NCBI RefSeq assembly: GCF_008124765.1
Contig: NZ_VNHS01000009.1
Coordinates: 310,001-374,000 of the forward strand
Length of the DNA stretch: 64,000 nucleotides
Origin: Paenibacillus methanolicus
Lineage (GTDB): Bacteria > Bacillota > Bacilli > Paenibacillales > Paenibacillaceae
Direction of reading: 5' to 3'
Numbering within the stretch: the stretch's first letter is position 1; every line of letters starts with the position of its first letter. Positions 1-8,738 of this stretch are shown piece by piece. Made by a program: the position numbers and the translations under genes. The notes beneath the pieces are model-generated. The model was not told the DNA's origin. It saw only the letters and a list, made by a program, of their open reading frames with translations, and ran no database searches.

Positions 1-38
1 GGTGGGGAAAATCAATTCTGCGGGTGTAATGAGCATCC

Positions 39-707
39 TTAAATTTCCTCGATGGTTGCGTTATGAATCTTGAAACTTTCGTCGTAATCCAACCTAACGC
101 TCATGGCATAGGTCGTTGTCGACACGGCGCCGAGCGCGGTGGCGGTCAACTGATTGTCGGTTACCGCATACGTAATCATGGGGCCGAAATAAATCGCATC
201 GGGCCAGTCCGGAAGCAAGGTTTCGTTGTATTGTTTCTCGTACTTCTTCTCGCCAAGCTCAAGCGTAATGCGGACCATTCCGTCACCGTGAACGAGAACG
301 GATTTCGCGGTATTTTTGATATAGGCAATGTGGTCTTCTACGGCTACTTCCGAGAGGTCGTTGGCATTCAGTACATGGAGTTCCTGCTGCATTACGCCTG
401 GTCGTTTGGCCTTCAGGAGAATCACGACAACCTCATTCGTTCCGTCATGATTGAGATCCGCTTCTTCCAAGACGGGCGGATATTGCTCGTCCATCATCGT
501 GGCCCAGTCGAAGGACTTTTCCATACCGTTATGTGCGAGCAGCAGGGCCGAATAATTTTCGATTCCCTTATTTCCGTAAAGAATCGTGGAATCCCTTTTG
601 ACGAGTTCGACCTTGGTGATATTCGTTGAGGGTTCTTTGTCAGGCGCCGTGCAGCCGCATACCGATAATGCGAGGATAATAAACGCAATAGTCTTCTTTA
701 CTAGCAT
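39..707 (-). CDS. Secreted lipoprotein of unknown function
   Basis: A 222-residue lipoprotein. The N-terminus is a lysine pair, a hydrophobic stretch and a lipobox ending in Cys (VCGC, about residues 16-19), so it should be anchored to the outer face of the membrane. Around residues 85-95 there is a DLNHDGTNEVVV motif, an EF-hand-like Asp loop of the type seen in FG-GAP/VCBS repeats, which suggests calcium binding. I do not recognise the rest. The ATG at 707 is preferred to the GTG at 713 because AGGAG lies 9 nt upstream of it. Function unknown. Confidence 0.75.
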   Translation of the reverse strand: MLVKKTIAFIILALSVCGCTAPDKEPSTNITKVELVKRDSTILYGNKGIENYSALLLAHNGMEKSFDWATMMDEQYPPVLEEADLNHDGTNEVVVILLKAKRPGVMQQELHVLNANDLSEVAVEDHIAYIKNTAKSVLVHGDGMVRITLELGEKKYEKQYNETLLPDWPDAIYFGPMITYAVTDNQLTATALGAVSTTTYAMSVRLDYDESFKIHNATIEEI

Positions 708-764
708 CGACACGATCTCCTTTTGGCTGGGGCCCGGGAGGAGCGATAAATCGCTTCTAATGGA

Positions 765-1226
765 TCAATCCAGCAAATAATACATCCCCTTCAATGTCCA
801 GCTAAGCCGGTCATCGTCCTCGTTCCCGCTCTTGTAATAGTAGACCGCTTTTTCTCCCAGACTGCTGACTTCGTACTGGTTGGTGGGCATCTCCTCCGCG
901 CTGAATCCGATCATGGCGGCGGCCATGATTTTGGAGACCGAGAACCGGCGCCTCGGCAGCCGGTCTTCCGGCAACTCGGCTAGCTCCGGGACCTGATCCA
1001 AGCCACCCGAAGGGAATGAGATCAGCTCCCTTGCTTCTTCAAGGCGATCAGCCGGCACGTAGAGTTCGATCGGGGACGGCGCGCTTGCCATGTAGAGGCG
1101 CATAAAACGTCCTAGCCCCGGTTCGATCCGATAGAACGGAATGCCTGCGTTCTCCAATAGGGGCTCCGCGAACACAATCTCCAGCTCGCTAAAGCCGCGT
1201 AAATGCACATATTCAATTCGGGCCAT
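765..1226 (-). CDS. DUF2007-like small protein
   Basis: About 153 residues. The N-terminal half (MARIEYVHLRGFSELEIV, then an ENAGIPFYRI segment and PIELYVPADRLEEARELI) follows the pattern of DUF2007 'putative signal-transducing' proteins, which have a small GlnB-like fold; assignment is by pattern only. The C-terminal half is less typical. The ATG at 1226 has GGAG at a normal distance, while the ATG at 1241 does not. It lies back to back with the upstream lipoprotein gene, 51 nt apart on the same strand. Confidence 0.65.
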   Translation of the reverse strand: MARIEYVHLRGFSELEIVFAEPLLENAGIPFYRIEPGLGRFMRLYMASAPSPIELYVPADRLEEARELISFPSGGLDQVPELAELPEDRLPRRRFSVSKIMAAAMIGFSAEEMPTNQYEVSSLGEKAVYYYKSGNEDDDRLSWTLKGMYYLLD

Positions 1227-1398
1227 GCGTATAATCTCCATTCTGAAAGACCGAATCTTAATTGCCTATCCATTTTACTATAGATGGATGTACCGGGATA
1301 GGTTGGTTAATATCGGCATGACAGCCGCCGACGTGATATTTGGCCGGGGATTAGGTAAAATTAGGAGGAGCTATGGATAACCGAAATGAGGTCATGAA

Positions 1399-2268
1399 AT
1401 GAACAAAACGCACAAAGAACCTGCCGTACTAAAGAAAGGGTTACGCGGACTGTTGGTGGTCCTCGGCGCATTCATCACCGCGTATGGACTCGAAGCCGTC
1501 TTAATTCCGAACAACGTATCGGATGGCGGCGTTACCGGTCTGAGTATCGTCGGCTCGAAGGTGTTCGACCTGCCGCTGGGCGTGCTGATCGCGGTGCTGA
1601 ATCTTCCGTTCATCTTCCTGGGCTACAAGCAGATTGGCAAAAGCTTCGCGATCTATTCCGTGCTTGGCATTGCCTCGCTGGCCATCGGTACGATCGTCAT
1701 GCACCATGTCTCGCCCATCATCGAAGGCGATACGCTCCTGATTACCGTCGTCGGCGGGATTATTATCGGCTTCGGCATGGGTCTGGCGCTGCGGAACGGC
1801 GGCGCCCTGGACGGCATCGATATGCTGGCCGTGCTGCTGTCCCGCAAGCTTCCGTTCGGCACAAGCGATCTCATCTTATTCCTGAACATGTTCGTGTTTA
1901 TCGTCGTCTCGACGGTATTCGGCCTGCAAGGGGCGATCCTGTCGGCCATCGCGTATTACATCGCGGCCAAAGTCATCCATATCGTGGAAGAAGGGTTGAG
2001 CGGCGCCAAAACGTTCAAGATTATTACGCGGCATCCCGAAACGATGGTGGAGACGATTCGCGACCGGCTCGGGCGCAGCGCGACCTACAATCTCGTGCAG
2101 GGCGGCTATTCCAACGAACAATTCCGAGAAATTACGTGCGTCATCAACCGCTTGGAAGAAAGCAAAATGAAGGAAATTATACACGAGATCGATTCCGGCG
2201 CGTTCGTGATGGTCTACGACGTGGCGGAGGTTAGAGGCGGCAACTTCAAGAAGCGCGATATTCACTAA
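1399..2268 (+). CDS. YitT family membrane protein
   Basis: A 289-residue protein with the two-part architecture of YitT proteins. Residues about 15-190 hold five to six hydrophobic segments (the former DUF161), with conserved glycines such as GVTGLSIVGSK and GGALDGIDMLAVLLSR. Residues about 200-285 form the cytosolic DUF2179 domain (TFKIITRHPETMVETIRDRLGRS and a final VRGGNF). Length and order match the family. The transported substrate, if any, is not established for this family. GAGG precedes the ATG. A strong terminator follows, so it looks monocistronic. Confidence 0.9.
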   Translation: MNKTHKEPAVLKKGLRGLLVVLGAFITAYGLEAVLIPNNVSDGGVTGLSIVGSKVFDLPLGVLIAVLNLPFIFLGYKQIGKSFAIYSVLGIASLAIGTIVMHHVSPIIEGDTLLITVVGGIIIGFGMGLALRNGGALDGIDMLAVLLSRKLPFGTSDLILFLNMFVFIVVSTVFGLQGAILSAIAYYIAAKVIHIVEEGLSGAKTFKIITRHPETMVETIRDRLGRSATYNLVQGGYSNEQFREITCVINRLEESKMKEIIHEIDSGAFVMVYDVAEVRGGNFKKRDIH

Positions 2269-2294
2269 GCGCGTCGGCGTCAACGCAATACAGG

Positions 2295-2326
2295 GGACAG
2301 TTTGCAATCTGCAACTGTCCTTTTTT
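2295..2326 (+). terminator. Rho-independent terminator after yitT-like gene
   Basis: GGACAGTT pairs with AACTGTCC around a short loop and is followed by six T residues. Confidence 0.85.
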
Positions 2327-2457
2327 CATGCGTGGATGGGAATGTTCGCGCGCAGGCGGTTACGAAACAGGCTATAAGGGCAGTAGGATTAGGGGGGGGG
2401 AGATGCTACAATTTGGTAAAGGGTTGCCATACATTACAGCGAAGGAGGCGAGCGACA

Positions 2458-2973
2458 ATGCTCTATATTTTCGGCGGATTGCCGGGCGCCGGGAAGTCTA
2501 CGCTATCTGCGGCGTTAGCCCGGGAAATCCGGGCGGCGTATCTCCGGGTCGACGTCGTAGAGCATGCGATGCGGGCCGCGGGGCGTACGGTTAACGGACC
2601 TGAAGGGTATGTCGTCTGTTACGAGCTGGCCTCGCATAATCTTCGGTTAGGTCTTCCCGTCGTAGCCGAGACGGTCAATCCCATTCGCGAGACGCGCCAA
2701 GCTTGGCGCGACGTGGCGGAATCGCTCGATATTCCGTACCTGGAGATCGAAGTGATCTGCTCGGACGAAGAGGAGCACAAGAATCGGGTCGAGACGCGCG
2801 TCATCGATATTCCGGGCTTCGCGCCGCCGACGTGGGCGGAGGTCAAGCGCCGTCATTATGAAAGCTGGGACCGGGAACGCATCGTGATCGATACCGCTCA
2901 TCAGACCGTGGCCGAGAGTATAGCGACGCTGCGCGAGAGGGTGGAGCGGGAGCGGCGGCAGCGGGGCTGGTAG
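2458..2973 (+). CDS. P-loop kinase-like ATPase
   Basis: A 171-residue predicted nucleotide-dependent kinase. The N-terminus carries a Walker A motif in MLYIFGGLPGAGKSTLS. A DVVEH segment follows, and the rest is the short alpha/beta form of the 'AAA family ATPase/predicted kinase' group found beside tunicamycin- or chloramphenicol-kinase-like proteins. The substrate cannot be read from sequence. The ATG at 2458 has GAAGGAGG 8 nt upstream. The reading frame is open upstream to 2302 but that part looks non-coding. The stop is 13 nt before a decayed methyltransferase. Confidence 0.8.
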   Translation: MLYIFGGLPGAGKSTLSAALAREIRAAYLRVDVVEHAMRAAGRTVNGPEGYVVCYELASHNLRLGLPVVAETVNPIRETRQAWRDVAESLDIPYLEIEVICSDEEEHKNRVETRVIDIPGFAPPTWAEVKRRHYESWDRERIVIDTAHQTVAESIATLRERVERERRQRGW

Positions 2974-2986
2974 GCTAAATAAGGTC

Positions 2987-3518
2987 ATGCCTTCGAGCGC
3001 CAAAATATTGGATGTCGGCGCGGGAACCGGCGCGTATTCGCTCTACTATGCCGAGCGGCAGCATGAGGTAGCGGCGGTCGATATTACGCCGAAGCATATT
3101 GAGCTCATCAAAGAAAAGTCCAGCAAGCGAGCGCTGCCCCTGGAAGCCTACGTTGCGGATGCCATGGACTTAAGCCGTTTCGCCTCGGGCACGTTTGATT
3201 TCGTTTTGTGCTTCGGACCCATGTACCACATTACCGCGCAAGAAGACCGGGTGCGATGCATACGGGAATGCCTGAGAGTGCTCCGAAGCGGCGGTCATCT
3301 GGCGATTGCGTATATCAATAAATTTTCCATCCTGCCGATGCTGGCGACGAGGGATCGCGCGTTCATACGCGATAGCGTGATCGATAAAGTGATTCAGGAT
3401 GGCGTGATCCAGGACGGAGACGAGGATTGCTTCTGGACGGACTGGGGATGAGCAGCCATGGTTTAGTCATCGTTCAGAAGAAGTCATGAGGTTGGCGCGT
3501 ACGGCCGCGTCTTATTAG
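2987..3518 (+). pseudogene. Class I SAM-dependent methyltransferase remnant
   Basis: The reading frame begins directly at motif I (KILDVGAGTGAYSLYYA), so the 30-40 residues that normally precede it in this family are missing. Motifs for AdoMet binding (AAVDITPKH, ADAMDL, FDFVLCFGPMYHI, ECLRVLRSGG) are intact. The frame stops at 3449-3451 after CFWTDWG. The +1 frame continues with WFSHRSEEVMRL, which fits the expected next segment of the family, and ends at 3518. I read this as a 5'-truncated, frameshifted pseudogene. What is known: the family methylates small molecules. The original substrate is unknown. Confidence 0.7.
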
Positions 3519-3530
3519 GGGGAGATTGCA

Positions 3531-4385
3531 TTGAAACGGAGCGGAATGCTCGTCTTTCTGGCCGTCTTGCTGTTCGCGGGCGGCTGCGAGACGGATACGA
3601 TTACGGACGCTGTGACCAAGGAAGAATTGGACATTATTCGCGAACCGGTCCCCGCCTGGACGAAAGTGACGATCAACTCCGATGCCATGCTGAATTACTC
3701 CTCCTACAATCCCATGCTTGCGGGCAATAGCGTCTACGTGGATAAAGCCTATTATCGGGAGCGCGCGATCGCCCGGGGAGATATCGTCATGTTTCGGACG
3801 GAGGACGCGCGCGGCGATTTCGGACGAATTATCGGGCTGCCGACGGAAGAAGTAGATTTGAAGAACGGCTTTATTTACATCGACGGGAACAAGCTCGACG
3901 CGTTCTACGGCAGCGAATTCCGCGGGAAGCCGAACGCCGAGAAGGAGCCGACTTCCTTAGATCAGCCTGTCGCATTAGGCGACAACGAATATTTTGTGCT
4001 CGGCGATTATTGGCGGCGTAGTTTGAATGACAGTCAAACCGCCGGTCCATTCCGAAGCGACGTCATCATGGGCAAAGTCGTAGGCTGGGACGGACCGAAG
4101 ACCGCATGGGATTACCAGCAAGGCGTCATTGTCGGCATAGCGTCCGACCGCGTCGCGATCGTTAGGGACGTTAGCGCCAATGCCCTGCGCGTGCGAAGCA
4201 CGGAGGAGATCATGAACATCGCTTACCCGGAGGCGCTATGGGCTTATGTCGAGTCTCGGCAGGAGCTGCAGTCGCTGAAGATCGGGGATATCGTGAAGTA
4301 CGAGCTGATCGGGAACTTCAAGCTGACCACGCCGCTTCAAGCGAGAGCGGGGCATTTCGAACGGATCGGCAGTCTTCTCGAATAA
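3531..4385 (+). CDS. Signal-peptidase-I-like lipoprotein without catalytic dyad
   Basis: 284 residues. A lipoprotein signal ends in AGGC (Cys 19). The middle follows the S26 signal peptidase I plan: the box B region is SDAM (residues 50-53) where GDSM is expected, box C RGDIVMF is present, box D is FGRIIGLP (97-104) where VKRIIGLP is expected, and box E is FVLGDYWRRSLNDS. The nucleophile Ser is therefore Ala52 and the general-base Lys is Gly98, so it should not be a protease. The fold may have been kept for peptide or protein binding outside the cell. The start is TTG at 3531 with AGGGGGA upstream. A further domain of about 100 residues follows. Confidence 0.75.
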   Translation: MKRSGMLVFLAVLLFAGGCETDTITDAVTKEELDIIREPVPAWTKVTINSDAMLNYSSYNPMLAGNSVYVDKAYYRERAIARGDIVMFRTEDARGDFGRIIGLPTEEVDLKNGFIYIDGNKLDAFYGSEFRGKPNAEKEPTSLDQPVALGDNEYFVLGDYWRRSLNDSQTAGPFRSDVIMGKVVGWDGPKTAWDYQQGVIVGIASDRVAIVRDVSANALRVRSTEEIMNIAYPEALWAYVESRQELQSLKIGDIVKYELIGNFKLTTPLQARAGHFERIGSLLE

Positions 4386-4469
4386 CGTGATGCGTGATGT
4401 ATGTGCAGGTATATTAATTCACGCCAAGAAAGAAATGGATTAGCCCGAAGATGGCAGAGGGGGGATCGC

Positions 4470-5252
4470 GTGAGTTCCAAATCGATGCTTCCGGTGGAGG
4501 ATGCTCATGCAGCCGAGATGCTTCAAGCGCTGCTGTCCGGCGTTCGGCAAGTCATGGGAGACAACCTCGCGGGGATGTACGTGCGGGGTTCGCTCGCGTT
4601 AGGCGATTTTCATCCAGGTTCAAGCGACATTGATTTCTTGGTGGCAACGCGATCCCCAGTGTCGGGCAAGACGTTAGCGGACTTAGAAGATTTTCACGAT
4701 CGACTTGCCAAGATGTCCAATCCTTACGCGGAGGAGTTAGAAGGGGCGTACATCGATCTGGCGGAACTGAGATCTTATCAAGCAGGCCGGCGATTCCCGA
4801 CGCTCTCCCGTGGCGAGGCGTTAAAGCTGGCCGCGCACGGATCGAACTGGGTGTTGGAACGTTGGACGGTTCGCGAGCACGGAATTATCCTTACGGGTCC
4901 GGAGCCCAAGACGCTGATCGCCCCGATCTCGAAGGAACAGATCCGCTCGGCGGTCACAGACCGATTGCGCGATTGGCTGGACTGGTGCGATCAACCGGAA
5001 GACCCGGCGTGGCGAAAGCCGCTTAACCACCTCGCGTATGTGGTGGAGACGATGTGCCGAGCCTTGTATACGCTAGCTTGCGGGGAGGTGTGCAGTAAAC
5101 CGCGTGCGGTGGAATGGGCATTAGGGGCGCTGCCGGAACCGTGGCATACCCTAGTGGAACAGTCGCGGGGCTGGCGTGCCGACAATCGGACAACGCCCGA
5201 CGACGCGACCATCGCCGAAGTGAGGCGGTTCCTGGCCTGGGTTGCGCGGTGA
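4470..5252 (+). CDS. Aminoglycoside adenylyltransferase-like nucleotidyltransferase
   Basis: About 260 residues. The nucleotidyltransferase signature GSLALGDFHPGSSDIDFLV, with Ser and the paired Asp residues that bind metal, is at about residues 40-58. The C-terminal helical region (DWLDWCDQPEDPAWRK, then an AYVVETMCRALYTL segment) resembles the aminoglycoside-adenylyltransferase C-terminal domain of AadA/ANT(9)-type proteins (DUF4111). The family moves AMP onto aminoglycosides or other hydroxyls; activity on a drug is inference. The GTG at 4470 has AGAGGGGGA in front. The longer frame from 4401 lacks a ribosome site. Confidence 0.75.
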   Translation: MSSKSMLPVEDAHAAEMLQALLSGVRQVMGDNLAGMYVRGSLALGDFHPGSSDIDFLVATRSPVSGKTLADLEDFHDRLAKMSNPYAEELEGAYIDLAELRSYQAGRRFPTLSRGEALKLAAHGSNWVLERWTVREHGIILTGPEPKTLIAPISKEQIRSAVTDRLRDWLDWCDQPEDPAWRKPLNHLAYVVETMCRALYTLACGEVCSKPRAVEWALGALPEPWHTLVEQSRGWRADNRTTPDDATIAEVRRFLAWVAR

Positions 5253-5256
5253 AAGG

Positions 5257-5619
5257 CTACATCACGAACCCGATAATCGCGAGCACCGCGAGCGCGGGAA
5301 CCGTCTGCACGAACAGGATCGAACGCTTGGCTGTCACACTGCCATAAAGACCGGCAACCGCCACGCACAGCAAGAAGAAGACGAGAATATGTTTGCTCAC
5401 CGTTGGTTCGGGATAGAAGAGCCCCCAGAACAATCCTGCAGCCAAGAACCCATTATACAAGCCTTGATTGCCGGCCAACGAGCGCGAAGCGTCGGCGAAT
5501 TCTTGCGTCAACCCGAATGCTTTCAACCCTCTCGGCGTGGTCCACATAAACATCTCCAGCACCAAAATATACACGTGTAATAGCCCGATCAACCCTGCGC
5601 CTATATAAACGGCGATCAT
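5257..5619 (-). CDS. DUF1304 family membrane protein
   Basis: 120 residues, four predicted membrane helices. The family signature is clear: an N-terminal helix, then EMFMWTTPRGLKAFGL, NQGLYNGFLAAGL, and a conserved glycine-rich last pair of helices (AGLYGSVTAK). Its function has not been worked out. The ATG at 5619 has AAGGTG at a good distance; a GTG at 5628 is possible. It converges on the nucleotidyltransferase gene with a 4-nt gap. Confidence 0.85.
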   Translation of the reverse strand: MIAVYIGAGLIGLLHVYILVLEMFMWTTPRGLKAFGLTQEFADASRSLAGNQGLYNGFLAAGLFWGLFYPEPTVSKHILVFFLLCVAVAGLYGSVTAKRSILFVQTVPALAVLAIIGFVM

Positions 5620-5724
5620 CCGCGTCACCTTCCCGATTCAGAATGAGGTTCAATAACTTTCCAAGTTTACTACGTTTGGTCGGCTTGTACAAACGGGGTG
5701 CGCGGCGTATTACGCCAGAATGAC

Positions 5725-5757
5725 CAAAAAAACTGCAGCTAGAAAGCGGCTGCAGCC
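5725..5757 (-). terminator. Terminator of the aldo/keto reductase gene
   Basis: On the minus strand CTGCAGC and GCTGCAG form a stem followed by TTTTTTT. It sits just past the end of the reductase gene. Confidence 0.75.
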
Positions 5758-5771
5758 TAAGGTTCGTTCGA

Positions 5772-6743
<972 letters not shown>

Positions 6744-6849
6744 TTATCCCATTCATGCCAGATGTTTGCCTAATCCTCTCACGACCACTTATGTAATTGG
6801 CCATAATGGGCTATAGTGAACGATAAATACGAAGGAAGGCGGAGAGCCA

Positions 6850-6951
6850 ATGGCGGGAATGATCGCGGCCCAACAACAGAAGCTCGCCGAGCGGATTGCA
6901 CGCTATGCCGAACAGGACGGTGTCCATGAGACGTCAGTTCCACCCGTTTAG
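6850..6951 (+). pseudogene. N-terminal fragment of an AraC-type regulator
   Basis: A 33-codon frame with a good ribosome site (AAGGCGGAGAG) encodes MAGMIAAQQQKLAERIARY and then AEQDGVHETSVPPV. This is the N-terminal start pattern of AraC-type regulators with the AraC_N sensor domain that often sit divergently from reductase genes. The sensor domain and the whole DNA-binding part are absent; the sequence runs into a palindromic repeat element at about 6962. Assignment is by pattern and position. Confidence 0.5.
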
Positions 6952-6999
6952 TTGCGCGGTTGACCCGGCGGCCTAAAGGGCACGTAAATGGAACGATAG

Positions 7000-7075
7000 T
7001 GGCGATGGAATCGATCCGTCGCTTCTTTTTGTTACCCTGTACTCGCTCCACTAACGGATAGGATAGTTCCAATAT
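7000..7075. repeat. Palindromic intergenic element, copy A1
   Basis: A hairpin (GCGATGGA/TCCGTCGC, 7002-7022) is followed by a T-rich tract, GTTACCCTG and a core half-site CACTAACGGATAGGATAGTTCC (7049-7070, given here as its key parts CTAACGG and TAGTTCC). It closely matches the copy at 59041-59105, differing at few positions. Confidence 0.7.
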
Positions 7076-7080
7076 GAACG

Positions 7081-7172
7081 CAACAATAGGAGACGATAGC
7101 TGAATAAAGTCACAGCGGCAGCCGGTCAATACGATCGGTTGTTATTGTTGTTGAACTAACAGGCAGGGCACC
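7081..7172. repeat. Palindromic intergenic element, copy A2
   Basis: The left part AGGAGACGATAGCTGAA is followed by a hairpin region GCGGCAGCCGG...CGGTTG (7114-7141) and the right half-site TTGAACTAACAGGCAGGG (7150-7167). It lies directly after copy A1, so the two are in tandem. Confidence 0.7.
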
Positions 7173-7250
7173 AAAGCTTGAATTAAGAAATTTTGTTTTG
7201 AAAGCAAAAAAGTGGACACCTTAAGAATAAAATTTTTTCAGAGGTGCGAC

Positions 7251-7670
7251 ATGAGGAGGATTCTCGCGAGCGGACTTTCAATGGTTATGCCTGGTGGAGG
7301 GCAAATTTACAACAGGCAAATTATTAAAGGTTTCGCTTTCTTCTTTTGGGAACATACGCTCAACTACTTAGGTTGTATAAACAAAGCAATCTATTTAGAT
7401 CTTAATGGCCACCATAGTGAAGCCTTAAGCATGCTTGATTACCAATTCGCGCTCTTTTATCCGGCTGTTTATGTACTTGGCGTATTTGATGCTTTTCATG
7501 ATGCCAAAGTTGAAAATCCAAATAGTAACGCGGGGTCTTTTTTTATTCTAGGAGGAATACTTGGGACCCTTTCACTTGTTTTTTTAAAGTACTTCCCATA
7601 TCCCTTACTAGTAGGTGGTTTATGCATGATAGTACCGATTATGATAGGGGTTATATTGTTTCGTCGGTAG
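7251..7670 (+). CDS. Small multi-pass membrane protein with GGGQIYN motif
   Basis: 139 residues. Near the N-terminus there is MPGGGQIYNRQIIKGFAFF, the G-x-GQ-x-YN-x-(Q/K)-xxKG pattern shared by TM2-like and DUF5683-like membrane proteins. Three or more hydrophobic segments follow (about 65-85, 98-118, 120-138). The ATG at 7251 has AGAGGTG upstream; an earlier in-frame start at 7212 has none. Base composition is clearly AT-richer than the flanking core genes, and the gene is bracketed by repeat copies, which points to acquisition. Function unknown. Confidence 0.7.
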   Translation: MRRILASGLSMVMPGGGQIYNRQIIKGFAFFFWEHTLNYLGCINKAIYLDLNGHHSEALSMLDYQFALFYPAVYVLGVFDAFHDAKVENPNSNAGSFFILGGILGTLSLVFLKYFPYPLLVGGLCMIVPIMIGVILFRR

Positions 7671-7775
7671 TCCAACTGTAGCCGTAGTTTTAGTTACCAA
7701 ACAGCGTTTCTCATAATGAGGTTTTGGCGTAGAAGATGCACTAACCTAATGATAATGGATAATGGGTGGGTTAAA

Positions 7776-8333
7776 ATGCTAAACAAGGATGAAATGATTG
7801 AAGAGATAGCACAGGTTCATAAGCAACTGACGGAACTCAGGCACCAATATTGGCTGCATTATGATTTGTTCACCCTACAATGGTGGTTGCTTCTCGCTCT
7901 ATTAGTAATCCCTTGGGTTATATGGTGGAGACTAGTCGATAAAAAAAGGCTTAAGGATATCGTTTTGTTCGGCATATCAATAAGCTATCTAATCTTTCTA
8001 TTAGACCACATAGGTTATGAATTGAATCTTTGGTTATACCCGCATAAATTATTTCGGTTTATACCAGAGTCTTCAGCTTTTGATTTAGGAATATTGCCTG
8101 TTTTGCATATGTTACTTTTTCAGTATTTTATAAGGTGGCGTTCGTACCTAATTGCAAATACACTGATGGCTACAGTTTTCGTATTTATATTGGAACCATT
8201 AAGCGTTTGGATTGGACTGTACAAACTACTCCATTGGGAATTTGTTTATTCTTTGCCGTTATATATTTTGAAAGCGGTAATGATTAAAGGTCTCTTCGAA
8301 ACAGTAAAAAGAAAACAAATTTCATTAAGGTAA
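7776..8333 (+). CDS. CBO0543-like membrane protein (first copy)
   Basis: About 185 residues. A short charged N-terminal helix (EEIAQVHKQLTELRHQYW) leads into five hydrophobic segments with the CBO0543-type features IPWVIWWRLVDKKRLKDI, YPHKLFRFIPES, and LPVLHMLLFQYFIRWRSY. The family occurs in spore-forming Firmicutes and has no known biochemical role. The ATG at 7776 has GGGTGGG upstream; earlier ATGs at 7716 and 7755 are possible. The TAA stop lies inside the start of the downstream repeat element. AT-rich, orphan. Confidence 0.7.
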   Translation: MLNKDEMIEEIAQVHKQLTELRHQYWLHYDLFTLQWWLLLALLVIPWVIWWRLVDKKRLKDIVLFGISISYLIFLLDHIGYELNLWLYPHKLFRFIPESSAFDLGILPVLHMLLFQYFIRWRSYLIANTLMATVFVFILEPLSVWIGLYKLLHWEFVYSLPLYILKAVMIKGLFETVKRKQISLR

Positions 8334-8418
8334 CGATGAACGTTAGCTCAAACATCAACAGCGGCAGCCGGCCACAGATCGGTTGCCGTTCGTCGTTGAA
8401 GTAACGGGCAGCATTCCT
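8331..8418. repeat. Palindromic intergenic element, copy C
   Basis: Left core TAACG...CGTTAGCTCAA (8331-8351), central hairpin GCGGCAGCCGG...CGGTTGCCGT (8361-8389), right half-site TTGAAGTAACGGGCAGC (8396-8412). The left core contains the stop codon of the preceding gene. Confidence 0.8.
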
Positions 8419-8597
8419 ATATTGAAGAAATACGAGGTTTGAGAAACAAAAAGACCCCTTGGTATGATGTTAATGGGGCCTACCTCTAAACAAAAAAAAT
8501 GCGAAACTGCAGTATTGAATATTCTCAAACATGATGACTAAATAAAAAACAGCGAGGTAAGAAAGACCTGTGATAAACACTCGATAAGAACAATCGA
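8419..8597. other. Gene-free stretch with a possible IS-end remnant
   Basis: No coding frame with a start and ribosome site was found. AAGACCCC and GGGGCC (8451-8480) form an imperfect inverted repeat of the kind found near insertion-sequence ends, but nothing resembling a transposase remains. Low confidence. Confidence 0.3.
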
Positions 8598-8688
8598 TTC
8601 AGCTAACGGGTAACGTTAGCTGAACAAACACCGCGGCGGCCGGCCATAGATCGGCTGCTGTTTTCTCAACTAACGGGCTGGATAATGC
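8598..8688. repeat. Palindromic intergenic element, copy D
   Basis: The left core is a perfect inverted repeat: TTCAGCTAACG (8598-8608), a 5-nt centre GGTAA, and CGTTAGCTGAA (8614-8624). The hairpin CGGCGGCCGGCC...CGGCTGCTG (8634-8660) and the right half-site CTCAACTAACGGGCTGG (8665-8681) follow. Confidence 0.85.
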
Positions 8689-8738
8689 AAAGGCAGGGTG
8701 GGTAAACTTGGATATAACGCTTTCTAGGTGGGGTTGGT

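Noticed and set aside
8451-8480. Inverted repeat AAGACCCC/GGGGCC as an insertion-sequence end
   Set aside because: No transposase or target duplication is recognisable. Listed only as a possible remnant.
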